A DNA stretch of 10,700 nt from Chloroflexota bacterium (GCA_016234525.1 JACRBK010000155.1:1-10700), one strand, 5' to 3'; numbered from the stretch's first letter, positions 1-6,285 are shown. Numbers and translations: made by a program. The notes: a model not told the origin generated them from the letters alone.

Positions 1-1
1 A

Positions 2-232
2 GAATCGCTTGACCCTTGGTTGGAACGCGCCAAAACGTCATCACTGGCCGCTTTTCGCAGTTTCGCTGCTGGAATCCGACGCGATTATGCCGCCGTGCGC
101 GCCGCGTTCTCGCTTCTTTGGAGCAACGGACAGACCGAGGGTCAGGTGAATCGACTCAAGTTTTTAAAACGCCAAATGTATGGTCGGGCAAAATTTGATT
201 TACTGCGGATACGCGTTCTTCTTTTTCCCTGA
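2..232 (+). CDS. ISL3-family transposase, C-terminal fragment (start lies before the window)
   Basis: The frame is open from the first complete codon of the window to a TGA at 230-232, giving about 76 residues of a larger protein. The C-terminal stretch WSNGQTEGQVNRLK followed by LKRQMYGRAKFDLLRIRVL is the characteristic end of ISL3-family (IS204/IS1001/IS1165-type) DDE transposases, where the last catalytic Glu sits in the 'NGQTEGQVNRLK' segment. The protein would cut and join the ends of its own element. No frameshift is visible in the part seen. An ATG at 16 and a TTG at 20 can be read as starts but are internal or out of frame, because homology-like sequence continues upstream of them. 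Whether the element is intact cannot be judged, since its left part is outside the window. Family recognition is from memory of the motif, not a search. Confidence 0.85.
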   Translation, partial: ESLDPWLERAKTSSLAAFRSFAAGIRRDYAAVRAAFSLLWSNGQTEGQVNRLKFLKRQMYGRAKFDLLRIRVLLFP

Positions 233-242
233 ACACGCATCA

Positions 243-261
243 CCAAAAACGCGGATGAACC
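243..261 (+). repeat. Candidate right terminal inverted repeat of the ISL3 element
   Basis: Eleven bases after the transposase stop there is a 19-base segment whose reverse complement begins GGTTCATCCGCG and ends in a T run (TTTTTGG). Its position just after the stop and its GG start suit an ISL3-type terminal repeat. The matching left repeat is outside the window, so this is an inference from position and composition only. Confidence 0.35.
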
Positions 262-269
262 AATAAACT

Positions 270-371
270 CCCCACAATGATCGGAACGAAAATCCCCACC
301 CTAGACAAGGTCGCGCCCTGGAACGAGGATGGGCTAGTCAACTCATCCCGCCCCAGAGGAGCAGCGGCCCG
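270..371 (+). repeat. Probable left-end remnant of an IS21-family element
   Basis: This short non-coding stretch lies between the ISL3 end and the istA-like start. It contains the repeated pattern CTCCCCA (268-274) and AATCCCCACC (291-300) with a GATCGGAACGAAAA segment between them. That resembles the internal repeats that sit near IS21-family left ends (GATC, then A-rich, then CCCCACC). The outermost TGT end of IS21 could not be placed with confidence. A purine-rich AGAGGAG at 356-362 serves as ribosome binding site for the GTG at 371. Confidence 0.35.
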
Positions 372-645
372 TGTTAGAAGTGGAGACCCGATTCATGATC
401 AAAGAAATGTATCGCAAAGGGATATCAATCAGCGAGATCGCTCGCCAGACGGGGCGCGACCGCAAGACGATACGCAAAGCGATTCAAGGGGAGTTGATAG
501 TGAAACGAAAAACAGCGGTAGAACCCCGTGCGCGCAAATTGGATCCGTACACCGACTATTTGCAGGCCAGGATGAAAGAAGGGGTGTACAACGCCCGCAA
601 GTTGTACCGGGAAATCACGGAACGCGGCTACAGCGGCGGGGTGAC
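371..645 (+). mobile_element. IS21-family istA 5' fragment
   Basis: Only the N-terminal DNA-binding part of IstA is present (about 92 residues of a protein that is normally several hundred residues long). The integrase core of IstA and the ATPase partner gene istB are missing. The start MLEVETRFMIKEMY is typical of IstA, which supports the GTG at 371. The remnant stops near the ERGYSGGVTQV segment, where sequence of the next element begins in the same frame. Confidence 0.75.
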
Positions 646-1287
646 GCAGGTTATTCTGGAACGGCAAGGTATCCCACCTGCGCCTCAGCGAGGGAAGAGC
701 AACTGGCGAACCTTTTTGTATCATTACAAACAGCAAATGCTCGCCTGTGATTTTTTGACCGTCGAAACCCTCGGCTTGCACACAGTCTACATCCTGTTTT
801 TTATCGAGTTAGGAACACGAGGTGTTCACTTCGCGGGCTGTACCACTCATCCCGAACAGGCGTGGGTGACCCAGCAAGCCCGTCAGCTGACCTGGACCTT
901 CCAAGATCGAGGCCCCGAAGCGCAACCGATGAGGTTTCTGATTCATGATCGCGATACCAAATTCACCCGTTCCTTTGACCGGATTTTCCTCTCCGAAGGC
1001 ATCGAGATCGTTTTGGCGCCCTATCGCGCACCGAAAGCCAATGCTTCTGCGGAACGCTGGGTGCGGTCTCTTCGCGAGGAGTGTCTGGATCAGCTGCTAA
1101 TCATCAATGAGCGTCATCTGCATCGCGTCGTGCGCGAGTTCGTGCAGTTCTTAACGAAGCGCGTCCTCACCAAGGCCTCGACCAACAAATACCGATACCT
1201 GATAAGCAGCGTTGCCAGAATGGGAGTATTCATCGCCGGGACGTATTGGGTGGCTTGCTGCACGACTACTATCGTCAAGCCGCCTGA
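645..1287 (+). mobile_element. IS3/IS481-superfamily transposase remnant, with a one-base deletion near 1150
   Basis: The fragment begins around RQGIPPAPQRGKSNWRTFL and runs through the full DDE core. At 1147-1153 the DNA reads GTTCTTA, where the family would be expected to read FFN (TTC TTT AAC). Restoring a single T moves the reading frame at AAC 1153-1155 into NEARPHQGLDQQIPIP, then RRDVLGGLLHDYYRQAA and a TGA at 1285-1287. This is the ordinary C-terminus of this transposase type. So the element kept its 3' end but lost its frame. The site does not form a canonical minus-one slippery heptamer, so a deletion is more likely than programmed frameshifting. The N-terminal helix-turn-helix part is missing, replaced by the IS21 fragment. 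Confidence 0.8.
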
Positions 1288-1289
1288 CT

Positions 1290-1614
1290 GGTTTTCTCGC
1301 CTAATTGAATTTTTCAACCCTACAGGCGCTTCGCCGCGGTTCCGGGTCTGGGAACCCACCAACAACAGCGCCGAACGCGCTCTGCGTCACTCGGTGATCT
1401 GGCGCCGCTCCTCGCACGGTACTCAGTCCGACCATGGCAGTCGCTTTGTCGAACGTATTCTGACCGTGGTCGAAACCTGTCGCCAGCAGCAACGCCCGGT
1501 CCTTGACTTTTTGCACGACGCTCTCATCGCTTATCATACCAATCAACCGGCTCCTTCCCTCTTACCCGTTCACTAACCTTAAGCCCACCCCTGATCTACC
1601 CTCTGAACGCATAC
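1290..1614 (+). mobile_element. IS66-family transposase 3' fragment with right end
   Basis: From just after the TGA at 1285-1287, the frame reads IEFFNPTGASPRFRVWEPTNNSAERALR and ends SLLPVH at a TAA (1574-1576). The EPTNN-ERALR block and the GTQS-GSRFVERILTVV block are hallmarks of the IS66 TnpC C-terminus, and only about 90 residues remain of a protein usually near 500. The fragment ends at an IS66-like terminal repeat at 1599-1614. The upstream tnpA and tnpB genes are missing. Confidence 0.78.
1599..1614 (-). repeat. IS66-type terminal inverted repeat (right end)
   Basis: Read on the minus strand this is GTATGCGTTCAGAGGG, lying 23 bases past the stop of the IS66 fragment. IS66 ends are known to begin with GTAA followed by GCG. 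It matches the sequence starting at 1732 on the plus strand at 12 of the first 13 bases. Confidence 0.6.
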
Positions 1615-1731
1615 CAATTTCCCCACTGAACACCACCACTCGTCCCTCATCTTGGTCGCTCGCTTTCGGACCTGTGTGCAATATCTGATGGCCATTTGTA
1701 GCAATTTAACTATAACAAGTGACACGGTTTT

Positions 1732-1747
1732 GTAAGCGTTCAGACAG
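1732..1747 (+). repeat. IS66-type terminal inverted repeat (second, solo end)
   Basis: GTAAGCGTTCAGACAG faces rightwards, towards the oxidoreductase gene, and starts with the GTAA expected for an IS66 left end. No IS66 coding sequence follows it. The eight bases outside this end (1724-1731) and those outside the 1614 end (1615-1622) do not match, so the two ends do not bound one target duplication. Confidence 0.5.
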
Positions 1748-1760
1748 TACTAAATATCAT

Positions 1761-1789
1761 TTGACTATACCCCGCAAAACTATTAAGAT
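1761..1789 (+). promoter_or_regulatory. Candidate sigma70-type promoter for the aldehyde oxidoreductase gene
   Basis: TTGACT at 1761-1766 and TAAGAT at 1784-1789 are separated by 17 bases. The -35 box matches 5 of 6 consensus bases and the -10 box matches 4 of 6. Transcription would start near 1796, leaving a leader of about 190 bases before the ATG at 1984. The boxes lie about 20-50 bases inside the solo IS66-like end, so the promoter could be derived from the element. Confidence 0.4.
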
Positions 1790-1833
1790 GAGATTCAGTA
1801 CGATTCGAGAAACGTTGCACAGTTCATAATAAC

Positions 1834-1885
1834 CGCATATATTTTTCGGCATATTCTATAGCTTCCTCCAAACGGAATATATGCG
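1834..1885. repeat. 10-bp inverted repeat in the oxidoreductase leader
   Basis: CGCATATATT (1834-1843) and AATATATGCG (1876-1885) are perfect inverted copies separated by 32 bases. They lie downstream of the candidate promoter and about 100 bases before the start codon. This could be a two-site operator or the stem of a leader structure. The AT-rich core lowers the significance. Confidence 0.4.
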
Positions 1886-1983
1886 TTGATTATTTTATGC
1901 TTGAGTCACTACGCACGGAAGGCGGGATACCTTTAATTTTCACCGGCACTGCTCCAAATTAGGTTCTAGAAAAGGAGTGTATT

Positions 1984-3801
1984 ATGTCACTCGGCGGGTA
2001 TGCCCATCATGTAGGGCGAATCAATCTTTCTACCGGACAAATTACATACGAAGATATTCCAGAAGAATGGGCACGGAAGTACATTGGCGGGCGTGGCCTG
2101 GGAGTACGTTACTGCCTCGAGGCCGGACCGACCGTCGATCCCCTTGGACCGGATAACCTGCTCTGCTTCATGAACGGCCCACTCACCGGTTCCCGCGCCA
2201 ACATGAGCGGGCGTCTGTCCGTCGTCACCAAAAGCCCTCTCACCGGCACCATCACGGACAGCCACCACGGAGGATGGTCGGCAGCGCGGTTGCGCTGGGC
2301 CGGCTTCGACGCGCTGATCTTCGCAGGCTTGTCGGATAAGCCAGTTTACCTCTACGTGGAAGACGGTAAAGCCGAACTGCGCGATGCCCGTGAGGTCTGG
2401 GGCATGAGTGTGCACGACACTATGAAATTCTTCCAGAAGCGCTACGGTGAAAAAGACCTGAGCGTGATCGCCATCGGCCCCGGCGGCGAGAAGCTGGTCA
2501 AGTTCGCGGCCTGGATCAACGAAGATGATCGTGCTTCGGGGCGCGGAGGTACCGGGGCCGTCGGCGGAAGTAAGAAGCTGAAAGCCATTGTGATCAAGGC
2601 CAAGCAAGCCTATCCCGCCCCGGCAAAACCCGACGACTTTAAGGCGGCTACCAAACAGGCGTTGGGAAGGATCATGGACGAGAAGAATATCACCGCGCCA
2701 CGTAAGGGCGGACTGAGTGTATATGGCACCAATGTCCTGATGAATATCAACACCGGTATTGGCGCGCTGCCAACGAACAACGGCCAGCGTGCTGCTCCCG
2801 CTGTCGAGGATGGCGAAAAAATCGGCGGTGAATATGTGAAAGAGCATATTCTCGTCAACGATCCGACCTGCCACGCCTGCCCGGTCGCCTGCAAAAAAGA
2901 AGTCGAAACCACGTTCGATGGCGAGAAAATCCACATGGAAAGTGTTGAGTACGAATCCGCGTGGGCGTTTGGAGCTTTCAGTGGCAATTATGACGTCAAC
3001 GCAGTCGCCAAACTAATCGACCTGTGCAACGATTACGGCATTGACACGATTGATATGGGAGTAGTCCTTGCCACCTATATGGAAGTCTGTCAGCATGGCT
3101 GGAACAAAGGTGATCCGCTGGTCTGGGGTGACACCCCAAAAATGGTCGAGATGGTCAAGAAGACGGCCAAACGTGAAGGTGTGGGCGATGTGCTCGCCGA
3201 GGGCACGTTGGGCGTGGCGAAACATTACGGGCATCCCGAAATCGCGATGGCGGTACGGGGTCAGGGCATCCCCGCCTATGATCCGCGCGGTCTAAAAGGG
3301 ATGGGACTCGGCTTCGCCACTAGCAATCGCGGCGCCTGCCACCTGCGCGGCTACAGCCCTGCCAGCGAACTCGGCCTGATCGGTCTGAAGACCGACCCGC
3401 TCGAATGGAAAGGCAAGGGCCAACTACTCAAACTGCTGCAAGATCTCCACGCTTTTAGCGACTCGCTTGATCTCTGCAAATTCAGCGCATTTGCCGAGGG
3501 CGCGGAGGAGTACATTCTGCAATATGCCGCCATGACCGGCGTTGAGGGCCTGACACCCAACGACGCCCTGCTGATTGGCGAGCGTATTTATAACCTGGAA
3601 CGGTATTACAATCAGCTTGCGGGCGAAAAACCAGGCAGCGATACCCTGCCGAAACGTTTTCTTGAGGAACCCAGCACGATGCCAGGTTCAAAAGGGCATG
3701 TGTGCGAGCTGGACAAAATGCTTGAGGAATACTACGCTTTGCGCGGCTGGAACAATGGCGTTACACCGGAGTCTAAACTGAAGGAGCTGGGGGTCTTGTA
3801 G
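1984..3801 (+). CDS. aor: Aldehyde:ferredoxin oxidoreductase (tungsten-pterin, AOR family)
   Basis: This cytoplasmic enzyme family oxidises aldehydes to carboxylic acids at a bis-pterin tungsten (sometimes molybdenum) centre and passes electrons through one [4Fe-4S] cluster to ferredoxin. The protein has 605 residues, about the length of the archaeal AORs. The N-terminal domain (about 1-210) carries YIGGRGLGVRY, NGPLTGSRANMSGR and GRGGTGAVGGSKKLKAI, which are pterin-contacting motifs. The cluster ligands are C296, C299 and C303 (TCHACPVAC) with C498 (LDLCKFSAF), matching the known C-x2-C-x3-C plus distant Cys pattern. H453 in ACHLRGYSP and E322/E324 in SVEYESAW are candidate active-site residues by position. 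The ATG is preceded by AAGGAG with good spacing. No ferredoxin-like or flavin subunit gene is adjacent, so it probably works as the single-subunit type. The aldehyde substrate and the choice of W over Mo cannot be read from the sequence. Confidence 0.95.
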   Translation: MSLGGYAHHVGRINLSTGQITYEDIPEEWARKYIGGRGLGVRYCLEAGPTVDPLGPDNLLCFMNGPLTGSRANMSGRLSVVTKSPLTGTITDSHHGGWSAARLRWAGFDALIFAGLSDKPVYLYVEDGKAELRDAREVWGMSVHDTMKFFQKRYGEKDLSVIAIGPGGEKLVKFAAWINEDDRASGRGGTGAVGGSKKLKAIVIKAKQAYPAPAKPDDFKAATKQALGRIMDEKNITAPRKGGLSVYGTNVLMNINTGIGALPTNNGQRAAPAVEDGEKIGGEYVKEHILVNDPTCHACPVACKKEVETTFDGEKIHMESVEYESAWAFGAFSGNYDVNAVAKLIDLCNDYGIDTIDMGVVLATYMEVCQHGWNKGDPLVWGDTPKMVEMVKKTAKREGVGDVLAEGTLGVAKHYGHPEIAMAVRGQGIPAYDPRGLKGMGLGFATSNRGACHLRGYSPASELGLIGLKTDPLEWKGKGQLLKLLQDLHAFSDSLDLCKFSAFAEGAEEYILQYAAMTGVEGLTPNDALLIGERIYNLERYYNQLAGEKPGSDTLPKRFLEEPSTMPGSKGHVCELDKMLEEYYALRGWNNGVTPESKLKELGVL

Positions 3802-3879
3802 ACTCGACAACCTCCCTCTGTTCTAAGGGTAGATCGCGCAATTAGTCCAGGAAAACATAATCAGAGTTAGCCCGTTTTG

Positions 3880-3909
3880 GTAGGAGCAGGTTTGCGAACC
3901 TGCTCCTAC
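3880..3909. repeat. Perfect 13-bp palindromic hairpin between convergent genes
   Basis: The arms at 3880-3892 (GTAGGAGCAGGTT) and 3897-3909 (AACCTGCTCCTAC) pair perfectly around the loop TGCG. It lies between the end of the oxidoreductase gene and the end of the minus-strand gene at 3964. There is no T run after it on either strand, so it is not a standard intrinsic terminator. It looks more like a dispersed REP-type palindrome that may protect mRNA 3' ends. The outer GTAGGA/TCCTAC is shared with the terminator at 7085. Confidence 0.7.
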
Positions 3910-3963
3910 TGGGCACAGCAGCGCTGGTCCCTACAAGAGCAATTTATGGACAGGTGCAGGAAG

Positions 3964-4218
3964 TTATCCGCCACCCCGCATGGTCTTTTGCCGCATAAAC
4001 GCACTCACGCGCTCAACGGCAGGCACGTTCCCCTCAATCACCAATTGATCACAGGGTACACAGAGGCTGCCCACTTGGGCCGGTTCAAGTTCGTACAGAT
4101 CAGCCGTCCAACCCGCTCCAACGACAAACCAGGGTGCAATCTGTTGGCCGCCTGCCTGTTCTAAATACTCGATAACACGCACACGTGGCAAATTGCGTAG
4201 TTCATACTCCACGCGCAT
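3964..4218 (-). CDS. DUF1952-like small protein (partner of the MoaD-like protein)
   Basis: An 84-residue soluble protein with no membrane segment. It resembles the C-terminal domain of the MoaD-related protein of Thermus thermophilus: RVIEYLEQAGG near residues 14-24, LEPAQVGSLCVPCDQLVIEG at 44-63, and a glycine-rich end RGGG. In Thermus, as I recall it, this domain is fused after a MoaD domain; here it is a separate gene. The ATG at 4218 lies four bases after the TGA of the MoaD-like gene, and GATGAGGG provides a ribosome binding site, so the two are probably translationally coupled. An earlier ATG at 4248 would overlap the MoaD gene by 26 bases and is less likely. The function is unknown; a role in sulfur transfer for pterin or tungsten cofactor assembly is inferred from the neighbours. 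Two cysteines (C53, C56) form a CVPC pair. Confidence 0.75.
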   Translation of the reverse strand: MRVEYELRNLPRVRVIEYLEQAGGQQIAPWFVVGAGWTADLYELEPAQVGSLCVPCDQLVIEGNVPAVERVSAFMRQKTMRGGG

Positions 4219-4222
4219 TCCC

Positions 4223-4501
4223 TCATCCCCCGGCCATCGGAGGCACAATAAACACTTCGTCCTGATCCGCGATAACCGTTTCTAACCCCTCCAACCATTC
4301 TACATTACGCCCCCTCACATAAACATGAATCAGGGAGGAAAGCTGGCCCTGCTCATCCAGTAGCTTGTGGGCCAATGTCGGGCAAACACCCTCAATAGTG
4401 TGGATTAGATCGCGGACGGTATCCCCCTCTTCAAAAGATACTGTCAGCCGCTTACTACCGACAATATCCTGTACTGTGGCATACAGCCGGATCGACTTCA
4501 T
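4223..4501 (-). CDS. MoaD/ThiS-family sulfur-carrier protein
   Basis: A 92-residue ubiquitin-fold protein. It has the features of MoaD: an N-terminal IRLYATVQDIVG strand-helix region, the DTVRDLIHTIEGVCP helix, IHVYVRGRNVEWLEGLET, and a C-terminus DEVFIVPPMAGG. In this family the terminal Gly-Gly is adenylated by a MoeB-like enzyme and carries the thiocarboxylate that donates sulfur to molybdopterin. Neither the large subunit MoaE nor a MoeB gene is present in the window. The start at 4501 (MKSIRLY) is preferred over a start at 4528, because AAAGG sits 7 bases before it while the upstream ATG has no good site. Versions next to AOR genes are thought to serve the tungsten pterin; that dedicated role is inferred from the neighbours here. 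Confidence 0.88.
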   Translation of the reverse strand: MKSIRLYATVQDIVGSKRLTVSFEEGDTVRDLIHTIEGVCPTLAHKLLDEQGQLSSLIHVYVRGRNVEWLEGLETVIADQDEVFIVPPMAGG

Positions 4502-4551
4502 GGTTGTGCCTTTGTACTCATCCGTCATTCTACCATTGATAATAATACATT

Positions 4552-4581
4552 TTGCATATAAATTGAAATATTCTTTATGCT
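4552..4581 (+). promoter_or_regulatory. Candidate promoter in the divergent region before the radical SAM gene
   Basis: The AT-rich segment between the divergent MoaD-like gene (start 4501) and the radical SAM gene (start 4674) holds TTGCAT at 4552-4557 and TATGCT at 4576-4581, with 18 bases between them. A second TATGAT follows at 4581-4586. The minus-strand promoter of the MoaD-like gene must also lie here, but I could not single out its boxes. Confidence 0.3.
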
Positions 4582-4673
4582 ATGATGATTAAACGCCACC
4601 AGGGTTCTGGAGCGTGTTTCCATCCGCGTACTCCTTGCCTCACTGTGGCGAGTTAGTTTCAGGAAATGCCATC

Positions 4674-5786
4674 ATGGACCCACTCAACAAACTCTACATC
4701 GAAATCACGACGCAATGTAATCTGAGATGCCAGATGTGCGTCCAGCGTACCTGGAATACGGCGGCCAGTGAAATGTCGCTCGACACGTTTCGCCGCCTGA
4801 TGGATCAAGTGCATGAACTGCCCGCCCCCCCCATTATTCACTTTGGTGGTTATGGCGAACCGACTTTTCATCCCAATTTTCTAGACATGGTGCGGCTGGC
4901 CAAGGCGACCGGTGCGCGCGTCGAAATGACAACGAACGGCACGCTGCTTTCCCCGGAAATAGCCGAGGTGCTGCTCGACTTGGAACTCAACCGGTTGGTT
5001 GTGTCGATTGATGGGGTCACACCGCGCAGTTATGGCGACATCCGCGTCAACGGCAGTTTGCAGCAGGTCACTACTAACCTGCGCCAGCTCTTTCGTCTTA
5101 AGATGCGGCACGGGGGACGTCACTCCGAACCGAAGGTCGAGATCGCCTTTGTCGCCATGAAAAGCAATGCTGCCGATCTGGCAGAACTGCCCCGGCTGGC
5201 TACACGCGTCGGCGCATGGAATGTGAAAGTCTCCAACGTCATCCCGCATACGCCAGAAATGGAACGTGAAATTCTCTATGAGCACTCGCTGACAGCCTGC
5301 ACCTACCGCGCGTCACGATGGACCGTCGATATGAGTCTGCCCAAATTCGACTGGGATGTACACACACTATCCGCGCTGGAAGGTGTCGCACGGTCCAGGG
5401 CCAGTCTGACTCTGCTGCATCACAGCCTGAGCGCGCGTAATGACTACTGCCAGTTTGTGCAGGAGGGCTACGCGGTGGTACGCAGCGATGGTCAGGTCAG
5501 CCCATGCCTGTCCCTGCTGCATAACCATCCAGAGTATATTCGCGGGCGGCGCAAACAGGTGACGCATCACTCTTTCGGCAGTATCACCACATCCTCCCTG
5601 CGCGCGATCTGGGAATCGCCGACGTATATCGCGTTTCGTGAAAAGCTGCGCGTGTTCCCTTATTCGCCGTGCACCACCTGCGGTGGCTGCGAGCGCTTCC
5701 CGTTCAACTATGAGGACTGTTCGGAGAATACGTTTCCCACCTGCGGCGGCTGCTTGTGGGCGCAGGGCTTTGTGGAATGCCCGTAA
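4674..5786 (+). CDS. Radical SAM/SPASM protein, probable tungsten-cofactor oxidoreductase maturase
   Basis: A 370-residue protein that opens with LYIEITTQCNLRCQMC. C15, C19 and C22 form the CxxxCxxC motif that binds the radical SAM [4Fe-4S] cluster. HFGGYGEPTFHP follows at about residues 55-66 (the GGxE-like motif), then EMTTNGTLL and RLVVSIDGV, as in SPASM-type enzymes. The C-terminal part has SPCLSLL, then a cysteine-rich region (PCTTCGGC, EDC, TCGGCLW, VECP) that would bind one or two further clusters. This architecture next to an AOR gene fits the family named tungsten cofactor oxidoreductase radical SAM maturase. The reaction and true substrate are not established. The start at ATG 4674 is chosen because AGGAAA lies about 9 bases upstream and the family motif follows at once; a GTG at 4614 would add 20 unrelated residues. 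It is transcribed away from the MoaD-like gene. Confidence 0.85.
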   Translation: MDPLNKLYIEITTQCNLRCQMCVQRTWNTAASEMSLDTFRRLMDQVHELPAPPIIHFGGYGEPTFHPNFLDMVRLAKATGARVEMTTNGTLLSPEIAEVLLDLELNRLVVSIDGVTPRSYGDIRVNGSLQQVTTNLRQLFRLKMRHGGRHSEPKVEIAFVAMKSNAADLAELPRLATRVGAWNVKVSNVIPHTPEMEREILYEHSLTACTYRASRWTVDMSLPKFDWDVHTLSALEGVARSRASLTLLHHSLSARNDYCQFVQEGYAVVRSDGQVSPCLSLLHNHPEYIRGRRKQVTHHSFGSITTSSLRAIWESPTYIAFREKLRVFPYSPCTTCGGCERFPFNYEDCSENTFPTCGGCLWAQGFVECP

Positions 5787-5792
5787 TAACTA

Positions 5793-6285
5793 ATGGTGCC
5801 CGTCTGCCTTAGTGGTACTCCCCCTGAAGATGTAAGACAAATCGAAGTCGGCCCCGAACATGTGCTGCTGATTTTGATGACCTACCAATTGATACGGTTG
5901 TGGTGGCGACAGAACCGAGGAAAGGTCAAGGGATAGGGGAAGCAGATCAAAGACCGTTTGCCGCTAAGAAGACATCCCCAATGCCCGAAGGACTGCCCGC
6001 ACTGTTGTGGTGGGCTGCGTCTGGAAACAGCACGGATCATCGGAATGTCACGCCCTGCAAGCAGGTAAAAAGCACGCGCGGGCGCAAGAAGAAGTACAGC
6101 ACTCAGGGCGAGATGGGACGACCACCTGGCAGTGGTAAAAGTAAGCTGGATAACTATCGCCCAGAGATTGAAGCTTTACTGGCGAACGGTTCACCCAAAA
6201 GTTCATCGCCCAGCGTTATAACACGACCGAAGCCAACTTGAGCCGATGGATGAGAAAACACCACTTGAGCCGAACAACAGGTTGA
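5793..6285 (+). pseudogene. Decayed transposase-like remnant: zinc ribbon plus helix-turn-helix in three frames
   Basis: In one frame, 5793 onward reads VLLILMTYQLIRLWWRQNRGKVKG, a TAG stop at 5934-5936, then QIKDRLPLRRHPQCPKDCPHCCGGLRLE with a C-x3-C-x2-C zinc-ribbon motif. A second frame takes over near 6030 with DHRNVTPCKQVKSTRGRKKKYSTQGE. It continues as MGRPPGSGKSKLDNYRPEIEALLANG from an ATG at 6113. The last part, KFIAQRYNTTEANLSRWMRKHHL (helix-turn-helix), is read in a third frame to TGA 6283-6285. One missing base near 6192-6195 explains that last shift. The first half recalls the N-terminal region of IS1-like transposases common in Chloroflexota; the second looks like a separate small DNA-binding protein joined to it. 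The family call is tentative, but the decay is plain. Confidence 0.6.

Larger units (their letters stand above)
371..1576 (+). pseudogene. Chimeric transposase reading frame: IS21 IstA N-terminus / IS3-IS481-type DDE core / IS66 C-terminus
   Basis: A continuous 401-codon frame starts at GTG 371 behind AGAGGAG. Residues 1 to about 92 look like IS21 IstA: an N-terminal helix-turn-helix with GISISEIARQTGRDRKTIRKAI, then KLDPYTDYL and ERGYSGG. Residues from about 95 to 260 look like an IS3/IS481-superfamily integrase core, with QQMLACDFLTVET (D127), FLIHDRDTKF (D193) and NASAERWVRS (E228). The spacing between D193 and E228 fits a D-35-E triad. Residues from about 311 to 401 look like the IS66 C-terminus (EPTNNSAERALR, GTQSDHGSRFVERILTVV, PAPSLLP). 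Residues 261 to 305 match nothing in this frame, because they are the frameshifted tail of the middle element. The product is therefore most likely a non-functional accidental fusion. Boundaries are estimates; family assignments come from motif recognition. Confidence 0.8.

Noticed and set aside
1147..1155. Programmed minus-one frameshifting in the IS481-type core
   Set aside because: The local sequence GTTCTTAAC does not form an X-XXY-YYZ slippery heptamer in the reading frame, and the family normally has a single-frame protein; a one-base deletion explains it better.
1987..2934. A 315-codon open frame on the minus strand opposite the oxidoreductase gene
   Set aside because: It is a shadow of the GC-rich codon pattern of the AOR gene, with no recognisable motif or ribosome binding site, and the plus-strand protein is beyond doubt.
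3880..3909. Calling the 13-bp palindrome an intrinsic terminator
   Set aside because: No run of T follows the hairpin on either strand; the run of four T's lies before it on the plus strand.
3877..4164. A 95-codon plus-strand frame between the AOR gene and the MoaD pair
   Set aside because: It runs through the palindrome and antisense to the DUF1952-like gene, and its protein has no sensible composition or motif.
4502..4528. Longer start of the MoaD-like gene at 4528
   Set aside because: The extra residues MTDEYKGTT are not typical of MoaD, and the ATG at 4501 has the better ribosome binding site.
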